From: Fibrobacter sp. UWR4
GTDB lineage: Bacteria; Fibrobacterota; Fibrobacteria; Fibrobacterales; Fibrobacteraceae
Length of the DNA stretch: 64,000 nt
Direction: 5' to 3'
NCBI RefSeq assembly: GCF_003149045.1
Contig: NZ_QGDU01000012.1
Location: 32,976-96,975 of the forward strand
Part shown: positions 19,107-28,228 of the stretch, in pieces
Layout: the number at the start of each line of letters is the position of its first letter
How positions within the stretch are numbered: the stretch's first letter is position 1
The notes under the pieces: model-generated
The model's input: the letters and a program-made list of their open reading frames with translations, nothing else
Database searches by the model: none
What the model was told of the DNA's origin: nothing
Made by a program: the position numbers and the translations under genes

Positions 19107-20406
19107 GTTTCATGGCGGACTTGCATTGAAGGCGGCGATTCTTTTCGTCGCCTTTTTGCAATGCAGCTGCTCTGATTTTTTTCAACCCGTAGAAAGCACT
19201 CCTACCCCATCGGAATACGAATTCAACTACTGGCTGTTAAAGCGCCAATACTTGTACGAAGATGAACTGGAAAAACTGGATCCCCACGGCGATTCCGTCC
19301 AGACACTCTACAGCGCTCTTTCCGATCGATATACCCGATACATTCCCCCCTCGAAAAGCGAAGAAGTAAGTACCAGCATTGAATCCAGTTTCATTTCTGG
19401 AGATGTAGGCATGGAGTACAAGTGGGGCGATACAGAACATCCTCTTTATATCCACCGCGTTTACCCCAACAGTCCTGCGGGAAGAGCAGGAGTTCCCCGT
19501 CACGGAAACATTATTAAAATCAACGATGTAAAGCTGGAAGGCTGCACCGCATACAGTGTCTACGATTCCGTCCTATCCAAAAATAAGGAAGTTTCTCTTA
19601 CGGTGGTCTCCCAGCAGGACACTCTGCACTTTGACTTGATCAAGGAAGATGTCTACGCCCCGACAGTAATACTGGATACCCTATACGGAACGGAATTCAT
19701 CATCATCACGGAATTCAAACAAATCACTGCAGGAAAAAATCCCAATGGCACTTACGGTGAATTGCAAAGCTTACTAGACACCCTGCCCAACGACGGCAAA
19801 CCCCGCATTTTAGATTTGAGAGGTAATCCCGGCGGTCTCGTAAATCAGTGTATTAAAATGGCGGATTTATTTGTAAAGAGCGGAAAGCTTTCCACCCGAG
19901 CATGGCGCGCCCTGGAGCCGGACGGACAAGCAGTCAAACGGACCATTACAGAAAACGCAAAACCTGGAGATGCAGGTGAAGGTCGTCCTTTCATGCTGCT
20001 GGTGGACAAGTCCAGTGCAAGCTGTGCGGAAATTTTCACGGCAGCTGTTGCGGAGGGCGCAGATATCCCAGTCGCAGGATCAGTCTCCTACGGAAAAGGC
20101 ATTGGGCAATCCACCTGGAACACCATCAATAACGGTCTCGCAATTATCACCAATCTGGAATTTTTGACACCAAAGGGAAATTCCTATCACAAAACAGGAA
20201 TCGTCCCCGACTATCCTTGCGAATACGAAACCATAACCACAAAGTGCAGGGCCTCCGTGGCGATCAGTTCCAAATGTGCCGTGGATGCACTTCATAAGGC
20301 TTATGGGAAAAAATCTCTCGAGAAGATCACCCCCCACATCCAAGAAAACCTCCAGCCCATTTATCGACAGCAGAAATCCCTGGGCGGAGCGCTCTTGAAT
20401 TTGTAA
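19096..20406 (+). CDS. S41-family C-terminal processing-type peptidase, lipoprotein-like
   Basis: A 436-residue exported protease. The frame opens with TTG at 19096, inside the LRR gene; another TTG at 19126 would also keep the hydrophobic leader (LKAAILFVAFLQCSCS), and no ATG is suitable. Cysteines at the end of the leader suggest lipidation, though the lipobox is not classical. A PDZ-like region (about 95-180) holds SPAGRAGVP. The S41 domain shows DLRGNPGG, the catalytic serine region SSASCAEIF, and the general-base lysine in SYGKGIGQ. Such enzymes trim or degrade periplasmic proteins. A paralogue follows 25 bases downstream. Confidence 0.8.
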   Translation: MTSKFHGGLALKAAILFVAFLQCSCSDFFQPVESTPTPSEYEFNYWLLKRQYLYEDELEKLDPHGDSVQTLYSALSDRYTRYIPPSKSEEVSTSIESSFISGDVGMEYKWGDTEHPLYIHRVYPNSPAGRAGVPRHGNIIKINDVKLEGCTAYSVYDSVLSKNKEVSLTVVSQQDTLHFDLIKEDVYAPTVILDTLYGTEFIIITEFKQITAGKNPNGTYGELQSLLDTLPNDGKPRILDLRGNPGGLVNQCIKMADLFVKSGKLSTRAWRALEPDGQAVKRTITENAKPGDAGEGRPFMLLVDKSSASCAEIFTAAVAEGADIPVAGSVSYGKGIGQSTWNTINNGLAIITNLEFLTPKGNSYHKTGIVPDYPCEYETITTKCRASVAISSKCAVDALHKAYGKKSLEKITPHIQENLQPIYRQQKSLGGALLNL

Positions 20407-20431
20407 TTTGAATCTCATTTAGGAGGAACAA

Positions 20432-21856
20432 ATGAAAACTTGTTCAAAATTAAAGGCATTAGGCTTAGGCGCTGTACTTGCAGCAGCTCTCACAGGCTGT
20501 TCTTCCGATAGCGACAGTGACGGTCTGGTCCTACCTGGCACATCCAGTGATATCCCGAACGAACTGAAGGCCAACTACCTATTTTTGAACTTCTACTATT
20601 TCTATGCTCACGAGAAAAACGAACTGAGCGACAATATTCTGAGCTACTACAACGCCCCAATACTTTCAAGCTACGGTCGCAGCGCCTGTACCATCAACTA
20701 TACCGACGTATGTTACATGTACAGCAAGATGAGCGATCCGTACACCCGCTATTACGATCCGAACTACGCTGCAAAAGTTCTCGCCATGATTAACGAATCC
20801 GACAAGGATATCGGCATTGGCGCAATTCTTGAAACCATAGGCGAAGAAGGAAACACCGCTTTAGTATTTACCCAAGTCTACGAAAAGTCACCTGCACAAA
20901 AAGCAGGCCTTCTCGAAAATGACACCCTGATTTCCATTGACAAAACCATCCCTGCAACGGAAAAGGCAGCCCTTGCATTGCTTAGTGGCGAAGAAGGGGA
21001 CATTATTTCTGTCGAAGTGAAGCGAGCTGAAGATACGCTTGCATTTAAAATTGAACTAGGCGAATTCGCAACCCCCACTGTCTATTTAAGCTACCAGGAT
21101 TCCATTCCCGTAATCCGTATTACGGAATTTGACAGCAAGACTGTTAGCGACAGCGGTACTTATGGAGAATTCATCCAGGCATTGAAGAAAACCGAAGGCG
21201 CAAAGTCCACCATCATCGACCTCCGTGGAAATCCAGGCGGCGATACCAGGCAGTGCAACAGTATCTCTGCAGAATTCCTGGACGAAGGCGACACCATTAT
21301 TATCGACATTGAAACAAACATGGATTCCACCATAAAGAACAAGCAACTTTCGTACTTCCAGGTTTTCGACACCATTCCCTACATAACCACTGCAGAAGGG
21401 CTGGCTAAGGATCGTTACGTCGTATTCTTAGCAGACACCATGTCCGCCAGCTGTGCAGAAGTTGTGCTTTCCGCCGTTCCCGTCAACACCAAATCTCCCA
21501 TCGTGGGACTCATTTCCTACGGTAAAGGCATTGGACAGTACGTCATTGACAATACCCCTGACAATGGTCTGGCCCTGATTACAGGTCTACAATCCATGGA
21601 CAAGAACGGAAACGTCTACCATCGCGTAGGCATCGTGCCGGACTACGAAAGTGACGATTCGGCAGAACAGATGAAGGTTGCGGTTGAATGGGCTAAGGAA
21701 AGAACAAAGACTCGTCGTACCGAAGGATTCTACGGTTCTGAATCTACAGGTCACTTCGCAAAGAAAGTTCGAGCTGTCAGAACAGAAAATTCCTTCCCCA
21801 AAAACAAGAAGGAATTCTACCAGCAACTTGGTGGAAAACTGGTGATCAAGAAATAA
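20432..21856 (+). CDS. S41-family peptidase, lipoprotein (paralogue of the preceding gene)
   Basis: A 474-residue lipoprotein with a clear lipobox (ALTGC, Cys at 23) followed by a Ser/Asp-rich linker. It has the same architecture as the gene before it: a PDZ-like region with SPAQKAGLLENDTL, DLRGNPGGD, the serine region MSASCAEVV and the lysine in SYGKGIGQ. The C-terminus carries an additional basic 40-residue tail. AGGAGG precedes the ATG. The two genes are a tandem duplication that has diverged strongly, so different substrates are likely. The stop codon directly abuts the stop of the convergent M23 gene, with no spacer. Confidence 0.85.
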   Translation: MKTCSKLKALGLGAVLAAALTGCSSDSDSDGLVLPGTSSDIPNELKANYLFLNFYYFYAHEKNELSDNILSYYNAPILSSYGRSACTINYTDVCYMYSKMSDPYTRYYDPNYAAKVLAMINESDKDIGIGAILETIGEEGNTALVFTQVYEKSPAQKAGLLENDTLISIDKTIPATEKAALALLSGEEGDIISVEVKRAEDTLAFKIELGEFATPTVYLSYQDSIPVIRITEFDSKTVSDSGTYGEFIQALKKTEGAKSTIIDLRGNPGGDTRQCNSISAEFLDEGDTIIIDIETNMDSTIKNKQLSYFQVFDTIPYITTAEGLAKDRYVVFLADTMSASCAEVVLSAVPVNTKSPIVGLISYGKGIGQYVIDNTPDNGLALITGLQSMDKNGNVYHRVGIVPDYESDDSAEQMKVAVEWAKERTKTRRTEGFYGSESTGHFAKKVRAVRTENSFPKNKKEFYQQLGGKLVIKK

Positions 21857-23167
21857 TTAAAGTTTGATCATTCGGACCAATACTTCGGTCGTATCGTTGG
21901 CCTTGACTGCAGGAGCAGCCAAGGTCTTTTCAATTTGACTGCGAATTTCCACCACCTGCTTTTGCAATCTTGCAAGACGTTCGCCCGTAAGCTTGGGAGC
22001 AGCAATCATTGTCTTGCTTGCAGGATTCATCCAGGCACCCTTCTCATTCTTGAATCCCAAATGAAGATGGGGTCCTGTGCTACGGCCTGTGTTGCCCACA
22101 CGTCCAATGACCTGACGTGCGGCCACATGCGTACCAACACTGACGCCACGGGTAGACAAATGCATGTACCAGCTTTCGGAATTATCACGATGGCGAATGG
22201 CAATCTTGTTTCCGCTAAATTCATCATAACCAGAAACAGTCACATTACCTTCGGCCACGGCATAGACAGGCGTTCCCACCGGGTTTCCACCATAGTCAAT
22301 ACCATGATGAGTTTTACGCTGACCCGTAATAGGATGAATACGGGAACCAAAAGGACTTGTAATGTGGAGGCGGTCCAAGGGATAGCGTAATCCGTCAAAA
22401 ATCAAGGCCTCACCCTTTTCGGTATAATGAGCGTTGAAGGAACTCTTGGGATCTCCGTCATCATAGCGGAAAGCTTCATGATGTCCCACCACACGGCCAT
22501 TGAATTCCGCATATACAACCTTGCCGGAAATCCAGATGGAATCCTGATAGAAGGTTTCTTCCAGAAGAATGCGGAAACTATCCCCCGGCTGAGCCTGGGC
22601 GAAAGCAACCTTACACTGAAGGACACCACTGACGATTCCCACCATACGGCCAGGAATACCAACCTTGAAAAGGGTTCCATTCAAGGTGCTTCCAGAGGCA
22701 AGAGAACCTTCAAAAATGGAAAGTCTGCGAACAACCGGCTTTTCCAATCGGCTGTAGACATAACCATCGTCCGTTTTCGTAAGCATATGGACTGTTGCAG
22801 GATTTGTTGCGTACCTAAAACGTTGAACGCTACCCGCACTATCGATTGCGGCATAAAAAACCTGGCCAACACGCATTGCAGATAGTTCCACACTATCCTG
22901 CATGGCAAGAACAATTTTACCACGTTCCGTCTGATTGATATGCATGCGGGAAAGCACCTGGAACAAACCATCCCCCGCACGAACCGTATCATTCTCGATA
23001 TCCCAATTTACAGGAACAAATTGAGTGTTTTCAATGACAGCCTGCAAGGAATCCACCTTAGCACGCAAGGATTCACCTTCGGCTTTTAGGGACTGGATTT
23101 TCTGTTCTTCGTTACAGGATGTAAAAAACAGGGCCAGAATTGCACACAACGCAAACTTATGGAGCAT
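21857..23167 (-). CDS. M23 (LytM-type) peptidoglycan endopeptidase, lipoprotein
   Basis: A 436-residue envelope protein, started at the ATG at 23167 (GAGG seven bases upstream) rather than a GTG six bases earlier. Leader MLHKFALCAILALFFTSC ends in a lipobox cysteine. A short coiled coil follows (KIQSLKAEGESLRAKVDSL), then a middle domain, then the LytM domain (about 260-385) with Zn ligands in HHGIDYG and GPHLHLG and the strand SPFGSRIHPITG. It should cut peptide cross-links of peptidoglycan, like MepM, or activate amidases. All zinc ligands look intact, which favours a true enzyme. Confidence 0.85.
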   Translation of the reverse strand: MLHKFALCAILALFFTSCNEEQKIQSLKAEGESLRAKVDSLQAVIENTQFVPVNWDIENDTVRAGDGLFQVLSRMHINQTERGKIVLAMQDSVELSAMRVGQVFYAAIDSAGSVQRFRYATNPATVHMLTKTDDGYVYSRLEKPVVRRLSIFEGSLASGSTLNGTLFKVGIPGRMVGIVSGVLQCKVAFAQAQPGDSFRILLEETFYQDSIWISGKVVYAEFNGRVVGHHEAFRYDDGDPKSSFNAHYTEKGEALIFDGLRYPLDRLHITSPFGSRIHPITGQRKTHHGIDYGGNPVGTPVYAVAEGNVTVSGYDEFSGNKIAIRHRDNSESWYMHLSTRGVSVGTHVAARQVIGRVGNTGRSTGPHLHLGFKNEKGAWMNPASKTMIAAPKLTGERLARLQKQVVEIRSQIEKTLAAPAVKANDTTEVLVRMIKL

Positions 23168-23227
23168 GAACACCTCAAAAAATCAACACCAATGCAAAAA
23201 GTAAAGTTGGAGTTTACAAAATAAAAA

Positions 23228-23254
23228 AAATCCCCGGATTGTCTCCGGAGATTT
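23228..23254 (-). terminator. Terminator of the FKBP isomerase gene
   Basis: Arms AAATCCCCGGA and TCCGGAGATTT pair with one mismatch around a 5-base loop. On the minus strand a run of eight T follows. Confidence 0.8.
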
Positions 23255-23286
23255 TTCAAAAGACTTTTCTAATCTAGGAAATCTTT

Positions 23287-24213
23287 TTACTGTGCTGCAG
23301 CAGGAGCGGCAGGAGCGGCTGCGGGAGCGGCAGCCGGTGCAGCAGCTGCAGGTGCGGCGGCAGCAGGCTTAGCTTCTGCCTTGGGAGCAGCCTTCTTAGC
23401 AGCCTTCTTTTCGGCCTTAGCAGGAGTCTTCACTTCCGGCTTAGCTTCCTCAACCTTCGGTTCTTCTGCGGCATGGGTGTCAATCAGTTCCATTTCGAAC
23501 ACGAGAGTGCTGTTGCCCGGAATCTGCGGACCACGGCCACGAGGACCGTAAGCGATGTCGCTAGGAATCCATGCGGTCACCTTTTCGCCCACCTTCATGA
23601 GCTTGAGCATTTCGGTCCAACCCGGAATGACGGCGTTGATGGGGAATTCCAGAGGTTGGCCACGATCGACAGAGCTGTCGAACTTGGTGCCGTCCAGAAG
23701 AGTACCGGTGTAATGAACCTTGACGATGTGACCTTCTGCAGGAGTTGCACCATCAGCATTACCTTCGGTGATTACCTTGTACTGAAGACCACTTTCGGTG
23801 GTGATAACGCCTTCAGCGGTCTTGTTCTTGGCAAGGAAAGCTTCGCCGGCAGCCTTGTTAGCTTCAGCAGCCAGGCTATCCTTCATTTCCTTTTCTCTCT
23901 GGCGATCAGCGGAAAGCTTGTTGAGAGTTTCAAATACGACAGAGTCAACCATCAGATACTTTGCGGAATCTTCGTTATAACGTTCCTTGAAAGCCTGAAT
24001 GAATACGTCAACGTCAAGATCAATGGAATCACGAGTGACCAGCTGGAAGTGTGCCTGGTTACCAAAGTGAGCACCGAGGGCGTAGCTGTACTTTTCCTTA
24101 TCAGTCACCAAAGTAGTCTTAGTCTGGGAAGCTGCACCACCCTGGCAGAACTGATCGCAACCAGTCATAGCCAAAGCAAGAGCGCCTGCAGCAATAATCA
24201 ATTTTTTATCCAT
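23287..24213 (-). CDS. FKBP-type peptidyl-prolyl isomerase, lipoprotein
   Basis: A 308-residue protein started at MDKKLIIAAGALALAMTGC (24213), where AAGGA lies upstream; the open frame continues 59 codons further but without a leader. The lipobox is AMTGC. An FkpA-like N-terminal dimerisation region (about 30-125) precedes a full FKBP domain (about 130-240: VHYTGTLLDGTKFDSS, FPINAVIPGW, YGPRG, LVFEMELID). The last 55 residues are Ala/Pro/Lys-rich low complexity. It should help fold proteins in the periplasm. Divergent from glmS across about 150 bases. Confidence 0.88.
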   Translation of the reverse strand: MDKKLIIAAGALALAMTGCDQFCQGGAASQTKTTLVTDKEKYSYALGAHFGNQAHFQLVTRDSIDLDVDVFIQAFKERYNEDSAKYLMVDSVVFETLNKLSADRQREKEMKDSLAAEANKAAGEAFLAKNKTAEGVITTESGLQYKVITEGNADGATPAEGHIVKVHYTGTLLDGTKFDSSVDRGQPLEFPINAVIPGWTEMLKLMKVGEKVTAWIPSDIAYGPRGRGPQIPGNSTLVFEMELIDTHAAEEPKVEEAKPEVKTPAKAEKKAAKKAAPKAEAKPAAAAPAAAAPAAAPAAAPAAPAAAQ

Positions 24214-24360
24214 TCTCATTCCTTTTTTTGGCGCAAGCATCGCTAGCGCACGTTTGTGTCCCGAAAAATAACAAAAATCGCAGTTCAAAAGAACGGATAA
24301 AATCTTTTTTACCAAAAGTTTTTCATATATTGCCCTCTGTAAGCAAATCAAGGAACATAT

Positions 24361-26187
24361 ATGTGCGGAATCGTTGGTTACATCGGTCAAAATGATGCAT
24401 TGCCCGTTCTTGTGGGCGGTTTAAAGAAACTTGAATATCGCGGATATGACAGTTCCGGCGTGTCCGTCTTGAACGACGGCAAGATTACTACAGTTCGAGC
24501 TTCCGGCAAGATTTCTGCCCTGGAAGAAAAACTGAAAGCAACCCCCGCAGCAGGCAACCTTGGTATCGCCCACACCCGTTGGGCCACCCACGGAGCTCCT
24601 ACCGAACAGAACGCACACCCTCACACCAGTTTTGACGGAAAGATTTCCATCGTTCACAACGGTATTATTGAAAATTATGCTGTCCTGAAAAAACGCCTCC
24701 AGGCAGATGGAATTGAATTCAAGTCCGAAACCGATACCGAAGTCGTCGCCCACCTGATTGCAAAGTTCTACACCGGCAACCTTAAGGACGCCGTCCTTAA
24801 GGCCCTTTCCCTTATCGAAGGAACCTTTGGTCTTGCAGTAATCTGCAGTGAACGTCCCGGCACCCTGATTGGCGCCCGCCGTGGCAGCCCCCTGATTTTG
24901 GGAATTGGCCAGAATGAATTCTATCTGGCCAGTGACGTTTCCGCTATTATCAGCCACACCCAGAAGGTTGTCTATCTGGAAGATAACGACGTGGTGGAAA
25001 TTCATGAAGATGGCTATAACCTGCTGAACATTCTCCGTCAGCCGGTGCAGCACGAAGTCCAGGATGTGGAATTCGATGCAGACTCTATCGCCAAGGGCGG
25101 CTTTGCCCACTTCATGCTGAAGGAAATTTTTGAACAGCCCGAAGTTCTGCGCAACACCATGCGCGGTCGTCTTCTGGCCGCAGAAGGTAACGCAAAGCTC
25201 GCCGGTCTCGACACCAACATCAAGGAACTGCGAAACATCAATCGTATTATCATTACCGCTTGCGGTACCAGCTACTACGCAGGTATGGTAGGCGAATACA
25301 TGATTGAAGATCTTGCAGGCGTTCCTGTAGAAGTGGAATACGCTTCCGAGTTCCGTTACCGCAATCCCATTATCAAGCCGGGTACTCTTGTTCTCGCCAT
25401 TTCCCAATCCGGCGAAACCGCCGACACCTTGGCTGCATTGAAGGAAGCCCAGCAGAAGGGTGCTACGGCTCTCGCCATCTGTAACGGCGTAGGTTCAACC
25501 ATCGCACGTACCAGCGACGGTGGTGTTTACCTGCACGCAGGTCCCGAAATCGGTGTGGCAAGTACAAAGGCTTTCACCTCCCAGGTAACAGTCCTTGCCA
25601 TGATCGCATTGCTGTTAGGTCGCCAGCGCCGCCTTTCCTTCGAAAGCGGTATGGACATCGTAAAATCCATGCAGGAACTTCCGGATTTGGCAGAACAGAC
25701 TTTAAAACTTTCCGACCAGATTGCCGGTATCGCCCAGAAGTACGCAAAGGCTGGAAATTTCCTGTACCTGGGCCGTCACTACAACTACCCCGTCGCGATG
25801 GAAGGCGCCCTGAAGCTGAAGGAAATCAGCTACATCCATGCAGAAGGTTATCCCGCTGCAGAAATGAAGCACGGCCCCATCGCCCTTATCGACGAAAACA
25901 TGCCGGTCGTAGTGATCGCCCCGAAGGATGCCCTCTTTGACAAGGTCATCAGCAACGTCCGCGAAATCAAGGCCCGTGGCGGCAAAGTCATCGCCATTAC
26001 TACTGAGGATTGCCACCCGCTGGACGAAATTGCGGACCATCTGATCAAGGTACCCAAGACATCTAGCATGCTCATGCCTATTCTCACCTGCATTCCGTTG
26101 CAGTTGCTGGCCTACCATATCGCAGTCCTCCGCGGCAACGACGTGGACCAGCCGAGAAACCTGGCAAAGAGCGTGACGGTGGAATAG
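24361..26187 (+). CDS. glmS: Glutamine--fructose-6-phosphate aminotransferase
   Basis: A 608-residue enzyme of normal length that makes glucosamine-6-phosphate for peptidoglycan and lipopolysaccharide. The N-terminal class II glutaminase domain begins MCGIVGYIG with catalytic Cys2 and keeps EYRGYDSSG and THGAPTEQNAHPH. Two sugar isomerase (SIS) domains follow, with TACGTSYYAGM, SQSGETADT, STKAFTSQ and the C-terminal LAKSVTVE. All hallmark residues are present. No glmS ribozyme is visible upstream. Downstream lies an unusual repeat-rich spacer. Confidence 0.96.
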   Translation: MCGIVGYIGQNDALPVLVGGLKKLEYRGYDSSGVSVLNDGKITTVRASGKISALEEKLKATPAAGNLGIAHTRWATHGAPTEQNAHPHTSFDGKISIVHNGIIENYAVLKKRLQADGIEFKSETDTEVVAHLIAKFYTGNLKDAVLKALSLIEGTFGLAVICSERPGTLIGARRGSPLILGIGQNEFYLASDVSAIISHTQKVVYLEDNDVVEIHEDGYNLLNILRQPVQHEVQDVEFDADSIAKGGFAHFMLKEIFEQPEVLRNTMRGRLLAAEGNAKLAGLDTNIKELRNINRIIITACGTSYYAGMVGEYMIEDLAGVPVEVEYASEFRYRNPIIKPGTLVLAISQSGETADTLAALKEAQQKGATALAICNGVGSTIARTSDGGVYLHAGPEIGVASTKAFTSQVTVLAMIALLLGRQRRLSFESGMDIVKSMQELPDLAEQTLKLSDQIAGIAQKYAKAGNFLYLGRHYNYPVAMEGALKLKEISYIHAEGYPAAEMKHGPIALIDENMPVVVIAPKDALFDKVISNVREIKARGGKVIAITTEDCHPLDEIADHLIKVPKTSSMLMPILTCIPLQLLAYHIAVLRGNDVDQPRNLAKSVTVE

Positions 26188-26586
26188 TGGCTAATGAGGT
26201 CGGCGCGAAGCGCCTTTGAGGAGTGAGGTTGACAGGTCGCACCTGACGGTGCTTGAGGGAAGTTGGCAATAGAGACTAGAAATTAGAACCTAGAGATTAG
26301 TGGTTAGAATACATCAAACCTCTAGGAGCGAAGCTCCGACCTCATACCTCAAGCGAAGCGTACCTCTAAGATCCTAGACCCTAAACTAGTGATTAGTGGT
26401 TAGAGATTTTAGGGTATAGGGTTCAGGGTATTGTGATTAGGGATGTCGGGAATACGCTGCGAGTAAAATCTAGTTGTCTTAAAAACGCAAGCGCTTGAAA
26501 CCCGCTGCCCTAGCCCCTAGAACCTAGCCCCTAGCCCCTAATATACTCTAACCTCTAAACCAGAGTTTTTTCTACATTTGAAGCCT
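26188..26586. repeat. Repeat-rich noncoding spacer between glmS and scpA
   Basis: About 400 bases without a gene. It contains GATTAGTGGTTAGA twice (26295-26308, 26391-26404), many CCTAGA/CCCCTAG units, clustered at 26502-26541, and two short perfect hairpins with GAA loops: GGCGC/GCGCC at 26202-26214 and GGAGC/GCTCC at 26325-26337. I see no open frame, no tRNA and no T-tailed terminator. The mixture looks like degenerate short repeats rather than one element. Confidence 0.7.
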
Positions 26587-28149
26587 ATGGAAACAGAACA
26601 GGAACTTTTGGAACAGGAAGAATACGAAGTCCGTATTGGAGCCTTCAACGGCCCCATGGACCTTCTAGTCTATCTAGTCCAGAAAAAAGAAGTTCCCCTG
26701 GAACAGATTTCCATTGCAGAAATTGCCGACCAGTTCCTGAAATGGGTAAACGTCTATAGCGAATCCACCAGTATGGACCTTTCCAAGGCAGGGGATTTCC
26801 TCTCCATGGCAAGTCGACTTATGGCCCTGAAGGTTCAGGAACTGCTCCCCGCCGAAGAACGTGATCCGGAAATGGAAGCGGAATATAACGAAGACCGCGA
26901 AGCCCTCATGAAGGAAATGTTGGAATACCAGCGTTTCAAGCAGGTGGCTAGCGGACTCCAGGAAATGGAAGGGAACAACTTCGGAACTTATTCCCGCGGT
27001 CGTCTGGAAAAGACACAGAACGATGATGAAACCTTGGCAGACGCAAATATCTGGCAGCTTTTCCGAGCCTACCAGAAAAGCCTGAAGACAAAGATTTCCG
27101 AAACGATCCATCACATCGAACTGGACTACGTCACCATTCAGGACCGTCAGCAGGCCATCAACAACTTCCTCAGCGTCAATGGCCGCGCACTCTTTGAAGA
27201 CCTCCTGGATAACGATGCCCACCCCATTGTTGCTGCAGTGACCTTCATGGCCATGCTGGAAATGATCAAGACGGATGAAATCGTCTTCAGGCAAAGTGAA
27301 CTGTTCGGTCCTATTTGGATTTACCGCAAAAAGAACAATGCGGACTACGCCGACGAAATGGCCCGCGAAACCGTATTCTTCAGCAAGGATCCGGACGTAA
27401 AGCCGGGCCTTGTAGAGGCCATCCGTAACCAGGCACTGGCCCGTTCCAAGGAACAGACTGTAGGAGACCTGGCAGCAGTCATGCGCGAAGCCGTGCAATG
27501 GACTGAAAGCGGACGCAACGTTTCTGAAGATGATCTTACCGCCATGCTGGAAGGTAAGGTGGATATGTCCGACGTCCAGGAAAACCCCTTCGCCGAAATG
27601 ATGAAGGCAGATGACGCCGCAGAAGGTGTAGTTACGGATTCCCAGGAACAGCCGGTTGTCGCTACAGAATCCGTTACAGAAACACCCGCCGTCATTTCAA
27701 GTGACGAGAGCGACGACGACTTCGTTCCTGAAGTTGTAACATCTGCCGATGACGACGAAGATGAAATTCCCGTCGTAGTTTCCGCAACGGAAGTTTCTGA
27801 AGAACCCATTGTGGCAACACCCACACAGGACACTGCTCCAGAGCCGCAAATGACAGACGAAGAATTCGCCGAGTTCATGCGCAAGGCCCAGGAATTTTAT
27901 AGCAATGGTGAGGCATCTGCACCTGTAATCCAGCCCGATGTGGCTCCCGTGCAGCAAGCGCCCGTAATCCCCGAAGAAAAGTCTATTGAAGAAAACCAGG
28001 TAGAGGAAGAAGTTCCTGTTGTCCAGAAGGCTGAAGAACCTGAGGAAGACAAGGATGACAGTCCCTTCTTTGCAGGCAATGAAATGACCGATGAAGAATA
28101 CATTGCCTATCTTACGCGAAGCGCAAAGAACTTCGGAAAAAAAGACTAA
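26587..28149 (+). CDS. scpA: Chromosome segregation and condensation protein ScpA with a long acidic tail
   Basis: A 520-residue protein started at ATG 26587; a TTG nine bases earlier is possible, and no Shine-Dalgarno site is clear. Residues about 12-250 are ScpA, the kleisin of the SMC condensin: FNGPMDLLVYLVQKKEVPL at the N-terminus, ASRLMALKVQELLP in the middle, a winged-helix C-domain ending near FGPIWIYR. Usual ScpA is about 250-280 residues. Here some 260 further residues follow, highly acidic and Val/Pro/Glu-rich, and probably disordered, with two similar helices (MTDEEFAEFMRKAQEFY and MTDEEYIAYLTRSAKNF). The tail could be a protein-docking arm. ScpB is not adjacent. Confidence 0.88.
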   Translation: METEQELLEQEEYEVRIGAFNGPMDLLVYLVQKKEVPLEQISIAEIADQFLKWVNVYSESTSMDLSKAGDFLSMASRLMALKVQELLPAEERDPEMEAEYNEDREALMKEMLEYQRFKQVASGLQEMEGNNFGTYSRGRLEKTQNDDETLADANIWQLFRAYQKSLKTKISETIHHIELDYVTIQDRQQAINNFLSVNGRALFEDLLDNDAHPIVAAVTFMAMLEMIKTDEIVFRQSELFGPIWIYRKKNNADYADEMARETVFFSKDPDVKPGLVEAIRNQALARSKEQTVGDLAAVMREAVQWTESGRNVSEDDLTAMLEGKVDMSDVQENPFAEMMKADDAAEGVVTDSQEQPVVATESVTETPAVISSDESDDDFVPEVVTSADDDEDEIPVVVSATEVSEEPIVATPTQDTAPEPQMTDEEFAEFMRKAQEFYSNGEASAPVIQPDVAPVQQAPVIPEEKSIEENQVEEEVPVVQKAEEPEEDKDDSPFFAGNEMTDEEYIAYLTRSAKNFGKKD

Positions 28150-28175
28150 TTCTCCGATTTTGACGGAATAAAAAA

Positions 28176-28194
28176 GCACCGCAAATTGCGGTGC
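28176..28194. terminator. Bidirectional terminator between scpA and the zinc peptidase
   Basis: GCACCGCA (28176-28183) pairs perfectly with TGCGGTGC (28187-28194) around a 3-base loop. T-rich on the right and A-rich on the left, so it can end both convergent genes. Confidence 0.85.
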
Positions 28195-28228
28195 CCTTTT
28201 TATACAAGCGCTAGGATTATGCGTCAGA

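Noticed and set aside
26188..26586. CRISPR array or telomere-like repeat
   Set aside because: Units are irregular in length and spacing, without conserved direct repeats and unique spacers.
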